From positions 79,858-143,857 of the forward strand of contig NZ_BOMV01000083.1 in assembly GCF_016862375.1 (NCBI RefSeq): a stretch of 64,000 bases of DNA. The letters run 5' to 3'. Source of the DNA: Paractinoplanes rishiriensis (GTDB lineage Bacteria > Actinomycetota > Actinomycetes > Mycobacteriales > Micromonosporaceae). This document shows positions 25,546-33,304 of this stretch, in pieces. Position 1 is the stretch's first letter. Every line of letters starts with the position of its first letter. The notes below the pieces were generated by a model. That model saw only the letters and a program-made list of their open reading frames with translations. It searched no databases and was not told the origin of the DNA. Made by a program: the position numbers and the translations under genes.

Positions 25546-27309
25546 CTACAGCGCGGCCGCCGCGGCGCGGCCGGCCTGGCGTCCGGAGAAGATGCACCCG
25601 CCGAGGAAGGTGCCCTCCAGCGAGCGGTAACCGTGCACCCCACCACCGCCGAAACCGGACACCTCGCCGGCCGCGTACAGGCCCGGAATCGCCGCGCCGG
25701 CGGCGTTCAGCACCCGGCCCTGCAGGTCGGTCTGCAGGCCACCGAGGGTCTTCCGGGTCAGGATATTGAGCCGTACGGCGACCAGGGGTCCCGCGCTCGG
25801 GTCGAGGATCTTGTGGGCCGCGGCCGTCCGGCTGAGCGAGTCACCCGGGTAGGACAGCGCGTTCCGGATGCCCATGACCTGGGCGTCCTTGCTGTACGAG
25901 TTGTCCATCTCGCGGTCCCGGGCGTCGATCTGGCGCTTCAGGTCGGCCAGGTTGATCAGGTTGTTCCCGGCGATCCGGTTCATCCCGCTGACCAGCTCGG
26001 GCAGTGTGGTGGCCTGGACGAAGTCGGCGCCGTACCGCTGGAACCGCTGCACCGGCTCGGGGGTCTGCCAGATCCGGGTCAGCAGCTTCCACACGTTCTT
26101 TTCGGTGAGGTCCGGGTTCTGTTCCGAACCGGACAGCGCGAACTCCTTGTCCACGATCTTCTGGGTACTGACGAACCACGAGTAGTCGTAGCCGGACGCG
26201 GTGATCGAGCCCAGCGTGTGCAGGGTGTCGTAGCCCGGCCAGTCCGGGGCGCGGAACCGCTTGCCGGTCGCGTCGAACCACATCGACGACGGCCCGGGCA
26301 GGATCCGGATGCCGTGGCCCGGCCAGATCGGCTCGTAGTTGCGCAGGCCCTCGGTGTAGTGCCACATCCGGTCCGGGTTCACGAGGCGGGCGCCGGCCGT
26401 CTGGGTGATCCCCAGCATCCGGCCGTCCACGTGCGCCGGCACACCGGTGATCATCGTCCGGGGCGCGGGCCCGAGCCGGGCCGGCCAGTTCTGCCGGATC
26501 AGGTCGTGGTTCGCGCCGATCCCGCCCGACGTGACGATCACGACCGGGGCGCTGAGTTCAAAATTCCCGGCGACCGTACGCGAGCTGGGCTTGCCGCGGG
26601 CCACCGTGCTGGGCTCGAGGACCGCACCGCGTACGCCGGTCACGGCTCCGCCGGTCTTGACGATCTCGTCGACCCGGTGCCGGAACTTGAGGACGACCTT
26701 ACCGGCGGCCACACCCTCGCGCACCTTCTTCTCGAACGGCTCGACCACCGCGGGCCCGGTCCCCCAGGTCACGTGGAAGCGCGGCACCGAGTTGCCATGC
26801 CCGTCGCCGAGGCCGCCGCCGCGTTCGGCCCACCCCACGAAGGGGAACCACTGCATGCCGAGTCCGGCCAGCCAGGACCTTTTCTCACCCGAGGCAAAAT
26901 CCACGTACGCCTGGGCCCAGCGGTACGCCCAGTAGTCCTGCCCGCCCGGGGTGTCGATGCCCCGGTCGAACCCGGCGGTGCCGAGCCAGTCCTGCCAGGC
27001 CAGGTCGCGCGAGTCCTTGACGCCCATCAGCCGCTGCTCCGCCGAGTCGACGAAGAACAGCCCGCCGAACGACCAGAAGGCCTGCCCGCCGAGGCCGGAC
27101 TCCGGTTCCTGGTCGAGCAGCACCACGGTCTTGCCGGCGGCCACCAGCTCGGACGTGGCCACCAGTCCCGCCAGCCCGCCGCCGACCACGATCGCATCAG
27201 CACCGGCAGCCGCCGCAGCGCCGAAGACCGGAGTGGCAACCTGACTGACAGCCGCACCGGCGGCCGCCGCGGCAAGCGCGGCACGTCGGCTGATCCGTGG
27301 CGTTCCCAT
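25546..27309 (-). CDS. Tat-exported FAD-dependent dehydrogenase (KstD/fumarate reductase-like)
   Basis: 587 residues; GGAGGCCGG precedes the ATG. N-terminal twin-arginine signal RISRRAALAAAAAGAAVSQV with a likely cleavage after VFGAAA. The FAD Rossmann motif is DAIVVGGGLAGLVATSEL, with LLDQEPESGLGGQAFWSFGG following. C-terminal FAD closure is GLYAAGEVSGFGGGGVHGYR and GTFLGGCIFSGRQAG. The family includes 3-ketosteroid 1-dehydrogenases and flavocytochrome-type reductases; here the substrate is unknown. Export in folded form with FAD fits the Tat signal. Monocistronic. Confidence 0.88.
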   Translation of the reverse strand: MGTPRISRRAALAAAAAGAAVSQVATPVFGAAAAAGADAIVVGGGLAGLVATSELVAAGKTVVLLDQEPESGLGGQAFWSFGGLFFVDSAEQRLMGVKDSRDLAWQDWLGTAGFDRGIDTPGGQDYWAYRWAQAYVDFASGEKRSWLAGLGMQWFPFVGWAERGGGLGDGHGNSVPRFHVTWGTGPAVVEPFEKKVREGVAAGKVVLKFRHRVDEIVKTGGAVTGVRGAVLEPSTVARGKPSSRTVAGNFELSAPVVIVTSGGIGANHDLIRQNWPARLGPAPRTMITGVPAHVDGRMLGITQTAGARLVNPDRMWHYTEGLRNYEPIWPGHGIRILPGPSSMWFDATGKRFRAPDWPGYDTLHTLGSITASGYDYSWFVSTQKIVDKEFALSGSEQNPDLTEKNVWKLLTRIWQTPEPVQRFQRYGADFVQATTLPELVSGMNRIAGNNLINLADLKRQIDARDREMDNSYSKDAQVMGIRNALSYPGDSLSRTAAAHKILDPSAGPLVAVRLNILTRKTLGGLQTDLQGRVLNAAGAAIPGLYAAGEVSGFGGGGVHGYRSLEGTFLGGCIFSGRQAGRAAAAAL

Positions 27310-27636
27310 CCGGCCTCCAAACGTGAGAATTCTTCGCACCGATGCAACCAGAGCGCTTGGTCGCCGCGATAGTCGGCCATCTCCAAACGCCTTCACCCCC
27401 GTTGTGCCCGGCAGCCACCACCCCGGCACTCCATCCGCCGCCCGCCACCCCGCTCCTCCACGCCTGCTCCCCGCCGCCCTCACCCACGGCCCTCCACCCC
27501 GGCTCCCCCGCCGCCTCACCCCCCACCCTCAACCCCGGCTCCCTGCCGCCTCACCGCCGTCCTTCCCCCTCCCAACCCGTCCCTTTCATCCGCCAGGTGT
27601 GATGGCGCGGACATCGCGGGCGCCAAGACTGGCGCC
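27310..27636. other. Divergent intergenic region with a pyrimidine-rich tract
   Basis: About 330 bases. From ~27395 to ~27600 the plus strand is strongly C-rich with little G runs (many CCCC and CCTCC blocks). No gene is supported on either strand. The tract separates the flavoprotein gene from the divergent lipoprotein-like gene. Confidence 0.5.
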
Positions 27637-28572
27637 ATGTTTCGGGTTTTCTTGCGGGTTGATGCCGTACGCCGTTCGGCGCAGCGCCTGGCCGGGTTGG
27701 GTGTCGTGGCCGGGGTGCTGCTGTTTGGTGCGGGCTGCCAGGACGGGGGCGGCGAGGTCGCGCTGCCATCCGAGCGCCCGACGATCGAGCGGACCGTGGC
27801 GCCCACCGCGACCGCGACGCCGACCGAGACCGAGACCAGCCGCTCGCCGCGGCCGTCCCGGGAGACACCGACGCGCACGACCGAACCGACCAAGGCCGAG
27901 ACAACCCGGGCCGAGACCACCCAGCCCGAACCCACCAAGGCCGAACCGACCAAGGCCGAACCCACGCAGCAGCCGACCCAGGCCGAGCCGCCCCGGATCG
28001 AGGTGACCAAGGTCGAGGTGACTGTGACGCCCACCGCCGCACCCACCCCGACGCCGACCCCGCAGGAGTCAGCCGTGGCGGCCTCGTCCAGCACCGGTAT
28101 CGGCAGTGGTTGGTGGCTGCTCATTCTGCTGCTGCTCGTCGGGGCGACGCTCGTGGGCGTGACGGTGGCCAACCGCAACAAGCGCAAGTCCGCCTGGGAG
28201 ACCGAGTCGTGGGAGCTGGCCGACCGCACCCGGGTCGCCACGTCCGTACGCCTGCCGCCGGTGTTGAGCACGCGGGCCGCCGCCGAACGGGCGCTGGTGT
28301 GGCCGCCGCTGCGATCGGACCTGATGGAGCTGGCCGGCCGGTGGGGAGTGCTGGCGGCCGGGGCCGCCGACGAGTACCGGCGGGACGAGACCGTCCGGGT
28401 CGGCAACCTGCTCCAGGACCTGGTCGCGGCCGTCGACGCGGAGAGCCAGGCGCTGGCCACCGGCCGCGAATGGCAGTTGCTGCGCCCCCGGGTGATCGAC
28501 CTGGAGCAGTTGGTGGTCAGTGCGCTGGCCAACTTCCAGCAACCGCAGCCGGCCGCCGACCCGCTGGCCTGA
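27637..28572 (+). CDS. Lipoprotein-like membrane protein with Thr/Pro/Glu stalk
   Basis: 311 residues. N-terminal hydrophobic segment ending in VVAGVLLFGAGCQDGGG, a plausible lipobox. Residues ~55-145 form a charged Thr/Pro/Glu stalk with repeated (T/P)TKAE phrases, matching 12-15 base repeats in the DNA. A membrane helix (WWLLILLLLVGATLVGVTVA) then leads to a ~110-residue cytoplasmic alpha-helical domain. Having both a lipobox and an internal helix would place the stalk outside the cell and the C-terminal domain inside. I do not recognise the domain. Confidence 0.65.
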   Translation: MFRVFLRVDAVRRSAQRLAGLGVVAGVLLFGAGCQDGGGEVALPSERPTIERTVAPTATATPTETETSRSPRPSRETPTRTTEPTKAETTRAETTQPEPTKAEPTKAEPTQQPTQAEPPRIEVTKVEVTVTPTAAPTPTPTPQESAVAASSSTGIGSGWWLLILLLLVGATLVGVTVANRNKRKSAWETESWELADRTRVATSVRLPPVLSTRAAAERALVWPPLRSDLMELAGRWGVLAAGAADEYRRDETVRVGNLLQDLVAAVDAESQALATGREWQLLRPRVIDLEQLVVSALANFQQPQPAADPLA

Positions 28573-28617
28573 GCATCACCGGCCTGAGCATCACCGGCCT
28601 GAGCATCACCGGCCTGA
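28567..28617. repeat. 15-bp tandem repeat spanning a stop codon
   Basis: Three full copies and a partial fourth of GCCTGAGCATCACCG with period 15 and no mismatch. The first copy contains the TGA of the upstream gene, so its 3' end and the short gap to the convergent MarR gene were created or expanded by slippage. Confidence 0.85.
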
Positions 28618-28619
28618 GC

Positions 28620-29060
28620 TCACCGGTAGGGGTCGGTCAGCTCGCGGAGCCGGGTCAGGTGCTGCCGGAGCTGGGCGATGCGCTGCCGCCCCAGGTGTTC
28701 GGCCCACTCGGCCTCGACCTCGGCGACGATGGCCGCGGCGACCGGCGTCGCGGCCGCACCCCGGGACGCCACCCGCACCAGCCGGGCCCGGGCGTCGCTG
28801 GGGTCGGCGACCCGCTCCACGTATCCGGCACGTTCCAGCTGGTCGACGAGGAACCCGGCGGACTGCTTGGTGATCTGCGCCTGCTCGGCAAGCTCGGTGA
28901 TCCGGCTGCCCTCCGGAGCGATGCGCTGGAAAACCCGCGCCTGCGCCGGCGTGAAGTCGTCAAACCCGGCCTCCGCAAGGCCCGCGAAGACCCGGCCCTC
29001 CATGGCCCGATACGGGATGAACAGCAGCAAACCCAGGTTGAGCCCCTCGTCACCCGCCAC
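28620..29060 (-). CDS. MarR family transcriptional regulator
   Basis: 146 residues from a GTG with GGAGG five bases upstream. Winged helix core: FTPAQARVFQRI, ITELAEQAQITKQSAGFLVD (recognition helix), QLERAGYVERVADPSDARAR (wing). The conserved D-x-R-(A)-R of MarR proteins is present. It is divergent from a mycothiol-dependent-type enzyme gene across a 74-base region holding a perfect palindrome, so it most likely represses itself and that enzyme and releases on a small ligand. Confidence 0.92.
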   Translation of the reverse strand: MAGDEGLNLGLLLFIPYRAMEGRVFAGLAEAGFDDFTPAQARVFQRIAPEGSRITELAEQAQITKQSAGFLVDQLERAGYVERVADPSDARARLVRVASRGAAATPVAAAIVAEVEAEWAEHLGRQRIAQLRQHLTRLRELTDPYR

Positions 29061-29079
29061 GCGTACCTCCTTGATTTAG

Positions 29080-29114
29080 TCAGTGTCTCTTACTAGTTTA
29101 GTCAGAGACACTGA
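29080..29114. promoter_or_regulatory. Palindromic operator of the MarR regulator
   Basis: A perfect 11-bp inverted repeat, TCAGTGTCTCT and AGAGACACTGA, separated by 13 bases (29091-29103), lies between the divergent starts. TTTAGTCA also occurs twice as a direct repeat just before each half. AT-richer than the flanks, so it probably overlaps both promoters. Confidence 0.7.
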
Positions 29115-29134
29115 CGATATCAGCGGGAGGCGTC

Positions 29135-29782
29135 ATGAACCGTGAGCAGAGCTGGCAGGCGATCACCGGCCTGCGGCTCACCCTGGCCGACCTGCTGGAC
29201 GACCTGGACGCCGCAGACTGGGAGACCCCGTCGCTGTGCGAGGGCTGGCGCATCCGCGACGTAGCAGCACACGTCGCCATGGCTCCGCAGCCGCCCGGCG
29301 TGGGCACCATGCTGTCCGCCGCGGTTCGAGCCCACGGCCGTTTCCACCGCCTGAACCACCAGTTGGCAGTACGCCACGCCAGCACCCGCTCCCCCGCCCG
29401 CTTGGCGGCCGACCTGCGCGACCAGGCAGCGTCACGACGCCTCCCCGTCGTGACCAACCACCGGAACATCCTGCTGGACGTCCAGGTGCACGGCCACGAC
29501 ATAGCCATCCCGCTGGGCCGCAGCTTCCCGGTGCCACCCGAAGCGGCCGTGGCCGCAGCCACCCGGGCATGGACCATGGGCTGGCCGTTCTGGTCCCGCC
29601 ACCGCCTGCGCGGCCTGCACCTGACAGCAACCGACACCACCTGGACAGCCGGCCACGGCAAACCGGTAACCGGCCCGATCAACGCGTTGGTGCTGCTGCT
29701 GACCGGCCGCCCGGAAGCAGCCGCCCCCATGCTGACCGGCTACACACCCCAGCCCCCAACATCAGCCCGAGCCAAGGGCTGA
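29135..29782 (+). CDS. Mycothiol-dependent maleylpyruvate isomerase family protein
   Basis: 215 residues; GGGAGG precedes the ATG. N-terminal four-helix DinB-like domain with LADLLDDLDAADWETPSLCE and WRIRDVAAHVAM, which supply the metal-binding His, plus a later conserved LLDVQVHGHDIAI. Family members use mycothiol in isomerase or conjugation reactions. The C-terminal part carries a small SCP2-like segment. Regulated, by arrangement, by the divergent MarR protein; a role in detoxifying an electrophile is an inference. Confidence 0.85.
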   Translation: MNREQSWQAITGLRLTLADLLDDLDAADWETPSLCEGWRIRDVAAHVAMAPQPPGVGTMLSAAVRAHGRFHRLNHQLAVRHASTRSPARLAADLRDQAASRRLPVVTNHRNILLDVQVHGHDIAIPLGRSFPVPPEAAVAAATRAWTMGWPFWSRHRLRGLHLTATDTTWTAGHGKPVTGPINALVLLLTGRPEAAAPMLTGYTPQPPTSARAKG

Positions 29783-30096
29783 CCCACCCTCCTCCTTCCT
29801 TCGCCTCCGGAAGCGCAGCCCACGATCCGCAGTTTGCACGCACGAGACCGGCGCCGGGGGCCGCCACAGCCCCGCGAGCGATGCCGTGAGGCGAGCCGCT
29901 CCCCACGCGGAGTTGGCGTAAACGGCCCGCTTGCCGCGAGGCCCAGCCTGCCAACACCGGCGGATTCGCCGATTAACGCCCGCCGGGATCGCCGAGCCGG
30001 AGTGGACCGTGCGATTTCGGCAGGCCGGGACCGGCGCGACCCTGGTGAATGCTCGCGGCAACCGCCACCGCGGCCCTCGGCCGGTGGTGCCGCTGA
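29783..30096. other. Intergenic region, no gene seen
   Basis: About 310 bases between a plus-strand gene and the tail of a small minus-strand gene. Several frames are open by chance in this GC-rich DNA, but none has a ribosome binding site or recognisable product. Confidence 0.5.
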
Positions 30097-30330
30097 TCAG
30101 TCGGGCCTGCGCCGTCGCCGTGGCTCGCCTATGCGGGGTGGCTCCGCCGCTTCCCGGCTCCTGGTGATGGCATGGTGCATCCGGTCGGAATGGCGGCGCA
30201 CCAAACCTGCGGCCCGGCGGCGTTCGTGGTCGCGGCGGAATTGCTCGCGCCCGGGAGAATAGTTTCGTGCGGCGGTCCGGTCGCGCATTTTGGACAGTTC
30301 AGTGGAGGAAAACAACTGTAGCTGCGGCAT
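30097..30330 (-). CDS. Small basic conserved-looking protein
   Basis: 77 residues starting MPQLQLFSSTELSKMRDRTA and rich in Arg (ARNYSPGREQFRRDHERRRA, GLVRRHSDRMHH). The pattern 'LQLF...MRDRT..R.YSP..E.FRR.H.RRR..GL.RRH' is familiar from short uncharacterised actinobacterial proteins, and the spacing of aromatic and acidic residues argues against chance. The upstream side is AT-rich (30331-30360) and could be a promoter, but no Shine-Dalgarno is clear, so it may be leaderless. Possibly a nucleic-acid-binding small protein. Could still be spurious. Confidence 0.5.
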   Translation of the reverse strand: MPQLQLFSSTELSKMRDRTAARNYSPGREQFRRDHERRRAAGLVRRHSDRMHHAITRSREAAEPPRIGEPRRRRRPD

Positions 30331-30719
30331 GTATTTATTATCGCTCGGGCGACGTGCGACGCGTCAGTAATCGATCATGCCAAATTGTGGATCGATGTCG
30401 TCTTCGCGGAGCGGATCGACACTATGTCGATCTGCCCAGCGAGACGAGGCGAGACGAGGCGAGGCCAGGCCAGGCCGGGCCAGGCCAGGCCGGGCCAGGC
30501 CGGGCCGGGCCTCAAGGGACGCGGGCCTTGGATAAACGACGCCTTCCGCTTCGGCAGCGAGGGCCGGGGTTTGCGGACGCCAATTCCGGGTTCAGCTGGC
30601 CGTGGTGGCCGGGATTCAGCGGGACGGGAAACGCAAATGGTCGCGGAAACCAGAGGATCAGGCACGCTGGGATCGTAGATGTGCAGGTGATAGAAGCGGG
30701 TTTCAATGGTGCGGAAGCA
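30331..30719. other. Non-coding region with low-complexity repeats
   Basis: About 390 bases. The first ~110 are AT-richer and may hold the promoter of the small minus-strand gene. The middle contains simple-sequence repeats (listed separately). No gene is supported. Confidence 0.5.
30441..30511. repeat. Short-period simple repeat (GAGACGAGGC then GGCCAGGCC/GGCCGGGCC)
   Basis: Two exact copies of the 10-mer GAGACGAGGC are followed by about ten 5-base units alternating GCCAG and GCCGG, all purine-biased and self-similar. This is a slippage-prone microsatellite-like tract, unusual in length for the window. Confidence 0.8.
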
Positions 30720-31166
30720 TTATTGATCGCTCAGCTGATTGCGCAGCTGCTCGATGGCTCGGTCGACCTGGTGTTCGTCGTAGCCGCGCAGGCTGTAGCC
30801 GAACTCCGGGTTGCTGAGCGCGTCGCGTGCTGCGGCGCGCTCTGCCGGGTCGTCGCTTTCCAGCGCGGCGGCGGCTCGGGCCATCAGATCGTCGACCTCG
30901 GTGCGGAAGTAGCCGCGCAGGACGATCGTGAAGGGCATCGCGGCCACCGAGCCGCCGTCGAGCAGGTGGCGGCGCTGGGCTATCGCGCCGTCGACCTCCT
31001 GCCGGTCGTAGCCGCGGAAGGTCACCGCGGGACGGGTGTCGCGGAGCGCGTCGCGAGCCGCGGCTCGCTGGAACTCGCTGTCGCCGGCCAGGGCCTCGTC
31101 GGCGCGGGCCAGCAACCCGTCGACCTGTGCCCGGTCATAGCCGCGAAGCACCACCGTGAATGCCAT
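30720..31166 (-). CDS. DivIVA-motif repeat protein
   Basis: 148 residues. It contains four copies of the short motif found at the start of DivIVA domains: FTVVLRGYDRAQVDGLL, VTFRGYDRQEVDGAI, FTIVLRGYFRTEVDDLM and YSLRGYDEHQVDRAI. Each is followed by a short helix, and RAAARDAL occurs twice, implying duplication of a two-motif unit. In DivIVA/Wag31 the motif inserts into curved membrane. A protein made only of such motifs has no coiled coil, so its role may be to compete with or recruit polar growth proteins. This is an inference. Confidence 0.8.
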   Translation of the reverse strand: MAFTVVLRGYDRAQVDGLLARADEALAGDSEFQRAAARDALRDTRPAVTFRGYDRQEVDGAIAQRRHLLDGGSVAAMPFTIVLRGYFRTEVDDLMARAAAALESDDPAERAAARDALSNPEFGYSLRGYDEHQVDRAIEQLRNQLSDQ

Positions 31167-31173
31167 GGGCTGA

Positions 31174-32541
31174 TCATGTCACGGGCGTCACCACCTGCCG
31201 GTGGACGAGGACGTCGAACCATTGGCCGGGGCTACCGCCGGCGAGATACGATTCGGCCCCCGCCGCCGGGAGACCGCGCGTACGCGTGGGTCCGGTGAGC
31301 CATCGCCGGACCAGGGGCGGGGCACCGGCACGCAGGTCGAGCGTGAACTGGTCGGCGCGCACCTCCGCCATGGGCGCCTCCAGCCAGTCCGGCGCGGCCG
31401 GCGGCATGGTCACGACCTGACCGTCCGCCACCACCGCGCCGCGGTCGACGGTGAAGCCGAGTGAGCGGTACCCCGTGCCGTACCAGTCGCGGATGAACGA
31501 GCCGACGTTCGCGATCTCCAGTACGGGGTACGGCGGCTGGGTGAGCCGGAGCTGGGGGCCGTCCAGGGTGTGACCGCTCGCTGCCCAATAGGCGACCCGG
31601 CCGCCGGTGAACTGCTGTGTCCAGCGTAGGTTCTTCGCGGCGTGGGCATCGCGGTAGGCATACGGGTTCGGATCGGCGAACTGTTCGTAGAAGCCGGCGA
31701 TCTGGCGCGCGTGGTGCAGGTGCAGTTCGTGCGTCCGGTCGCCGGGGGCATGAGGCACGGCGGCAACCAGCTCGTGGAGTTCGCGGGCGTGTCGCAGATA
31801 GAGGGCTTTATCGGTTACGTCCAGCCAGTACCAGCGTACGTGCTCCTGCATGTTGTCGTCTTTGGGCGTCAGCGGCCGCAGATGCGCGCGCGCCTCGTCC
31901 AGCCGTGCCGGCGCTCGCGAGGCCACATAGGACTCGACGCGCTGATAGATCAAAGGCCGGGTGCCGTACGCCTCGACGCCGGTGAACGTGACGTCGTCGT
32001 CGTCGCGGTGGGTCGCGTTCCAGGCCCGGATCCAGCGCAACACGTCAGTGACCTCGCGCGATCGCCAGGCGGTGCTCATCTGGCTGACGAGGCCGGGCAG
32101 GTCGCCCGCGCCGGTCCGCAGATAGTCGTTGATCAGCAGGCCCAGGCTCCAGTCCTCCTCCCAGGCCACCGTCCGGTAGCCCAGGTCCTCCACGAGGAGC
32201 CGGAGCACCCGGTGCTTGAGCGTGGTGATCTCCGCGGCGCCGTGCGTGGCCTCGCCGAGCCCGACGATCGCCGCGTCCCCGATCGCCGGCCGGAGGTGCC
32301 GCAGATCGGTCAGCGACGCGCGCGGGTCCACCGTGGCCAGCGGCCGGGCGTTGCGCTGCGCCCATCGCGAGACGGATTCGGCGGGCGGCGGCGCCACCCC
32401 GGCGGCCACGTCGGCGGGGGGCGGCGCCACCCCGGCAACCGCATCGGCAAGCGGCGGCGCCACCCCGGCAACCGCATCGGCAGGTGGCAACGTCACTCCG
32501 GTGACCGCGATTGTTGCTGCCAGCAGGTATTCGGTAATCAT
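31174..32541 (-). CDS. Erythromycin esterase family protein with repeat-expanded N-terminus
   Basis: 455 residues from the ATG opening MITEYLLAATIAVTGVTLPP, a possible weak signal peptide. Residues 20-54 are an 11-residue repeat (ADAVAGVAPPL-like). The enzyme domain shows GLGEATHGAAEITTLKHRVL (His100 and Glu104 of the Ere active site), WEEDWSLGLLINDYL, a central SREVTDVLRWIRAWN, and YWAASGHTLDGP. EreA/EreB hydrolyse the macrolide lactone; many homologues are succinoglycan-associated or of unknown substrate, so resistance cannot be assumed. Seven bases upstream of the DivIVA-motif gene's start on the same strand order, so probably co-transcribed. Confidence 0.85.
   Translation of the reverse strand: MITEYLLAATIAVTGVTLPPADAVAGVAPPLADAVAGVAPPPADVAAGVAPPPAESVSRWAQRNARPLATVDPRASLTDLRHLRPAIGDAAIVGLGEATHGAAEITTLKHRVLRLLVEDLGYRTVAWEEDWSLGLLINDYLRTGAGDLPGLVSQMSTAWRSREVTDVLRWIRAWNATHRDDDDVTFTGVEAYGTRPLIYQRVESYVASRAPARLDEARAHLRPLTPKDDNMQEHVRWYWLDVTDKALYLRHARELHELVAAVPHAPGDRTHELHLHHARQIAGFYEQFADPNPYAYRDAHAAKNLRWTQQFTGGRVAYWAASGHTLDGPQLRLTQPPYPVLEIANVGSFIRDWYGTGYRSLGFTVDRGAVVADGQVVTMPPAAPDWLEAPMAEVRADQFTLDLRAGAPPLVRRWLTGPTRTRGLPAAGAESYLAGGSPGQWFDVLVHRQVVTPVT
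32388..32519. repeat. 33-bp tandem repeat within the esterase gene
   Basis: About three good copies and one degenerate copy with period 33; GCGGCGCCAC starts at 32388, 32421 and 32454. The period is a multiple of three, so copy number changes keep the frame and add or remove 11 residues at the N-terminus of the esterase. Confidence 0.8.
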
Positions 32542-32771
32542 GGGCTCGACCCTGCCGAACCGGAGCCGTGCTGGCGTCGGCACAGCGGCGGCTGTTGCCG
32601 TACGCCCGCGAACGTATCCGGATCAGATGTCCGCGATCAGGACGGTCGCCCGGGCGTCGTTCCGGCAAGCCGTTCCGCGATGGCGAGATGCGGAGCAACC
32701 GCTGCTGGTGGTCGAAGGGCACGAGGTTCTCCCAGGTGGCGGCGCCGCGGAGCTTGCCGAGGAGCCGCGAA

Positions 32772-33209
32772 TCAGTCGGGAACAATACGGAAGACCGGGA
32801 AGCCGGGTGCCGCCGCGGCGATGTCGGACTCCGGGGAGTCGGCCTTGAGGCCGTCGAAGAAGGCGCCCGTCTCCCACGCCCATTTGCGCAGGTAAAGACG
32901 GATCAGCTGGGGCTTGTCGGCGTCGGCCACCTCGACCGGGGTGAACTTCTCGGTGCGGCGGCCCAGGCGCAGTTCGCCCTCGCCGGCGGCCCGGAGGTTG
33001 CGGACCCACTGGGTGTGGCCGCGCGGGGCCAGCAGGTAGCGGCTGCCCTCGTGGGTGAAGACGTTGACCACCGTGGTGCGGACCTCGCCGGACTTGCGGC
33101 CGCGGACCGCCAGCACCCGGCTGCCGACCAGGCTGATGCCGCGGGCGGTCAGCCACTTGGCGAACTCGTTGAAGGCGTTGGTGGCGCGCTTGGGAGCCAG
33201 GTACCGCAT
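32772..33209 (-). CDS. Deazaflavin (F420)-dependent nitroreductase-family protein
   Basis: 145 residues, the usual length of the Ddn/nitroreductase-associated split-barrel family. Signatures: VLAVRGRKSGEVRTTVVNVF, GSRYLLAPRGHTQWVRNLRA and the C-terminal FPVFRI. Members reduce quinones or nitro compounds with F420H2. A GGAGG-like sequence (GGAGGATCAC) precedes the ATG. Divergent from the nitronate monooxygenase gene with 95 bases between them, suggesting shared control of nitro/quinone metabolism. Confidence 0.88.
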   Translation of the reverse strand: MRYLAPKRATNAFNEFAKWLTARGISLVGSRVLAVRGRKSGEVRTTVVNVFTHEGSRYLLAPRGHTQWVRNLRAAGEGELRLGRRTEKFTPVEVADADKPQLIRLYLRKWAWETGAFFDGLKADSPESDIAAAAPGFPVFRIVPD

Positions 33210-33304
33210 GTGATCCTCCGATCAAAACGAGAGCACTGCTCTCTGTTAGGAACAGTGAACACACTCAACCGCCGTCCGTCAAGGGGGCTCGTTAAGGTCA
33301 GGAG

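Noticed and set aside
28563..28620. Possible CRISPR-like repeats
   Set aside because: The units are contiguous 15-mers without spacers; no cas gene is present in the window.
32542..32771. Coding frame between the esterase and nitroreductase genes
   Set aside because: The open minus-strand frame has no ribosome binding site and its continuation is an off-frame copy of the esterase gene.
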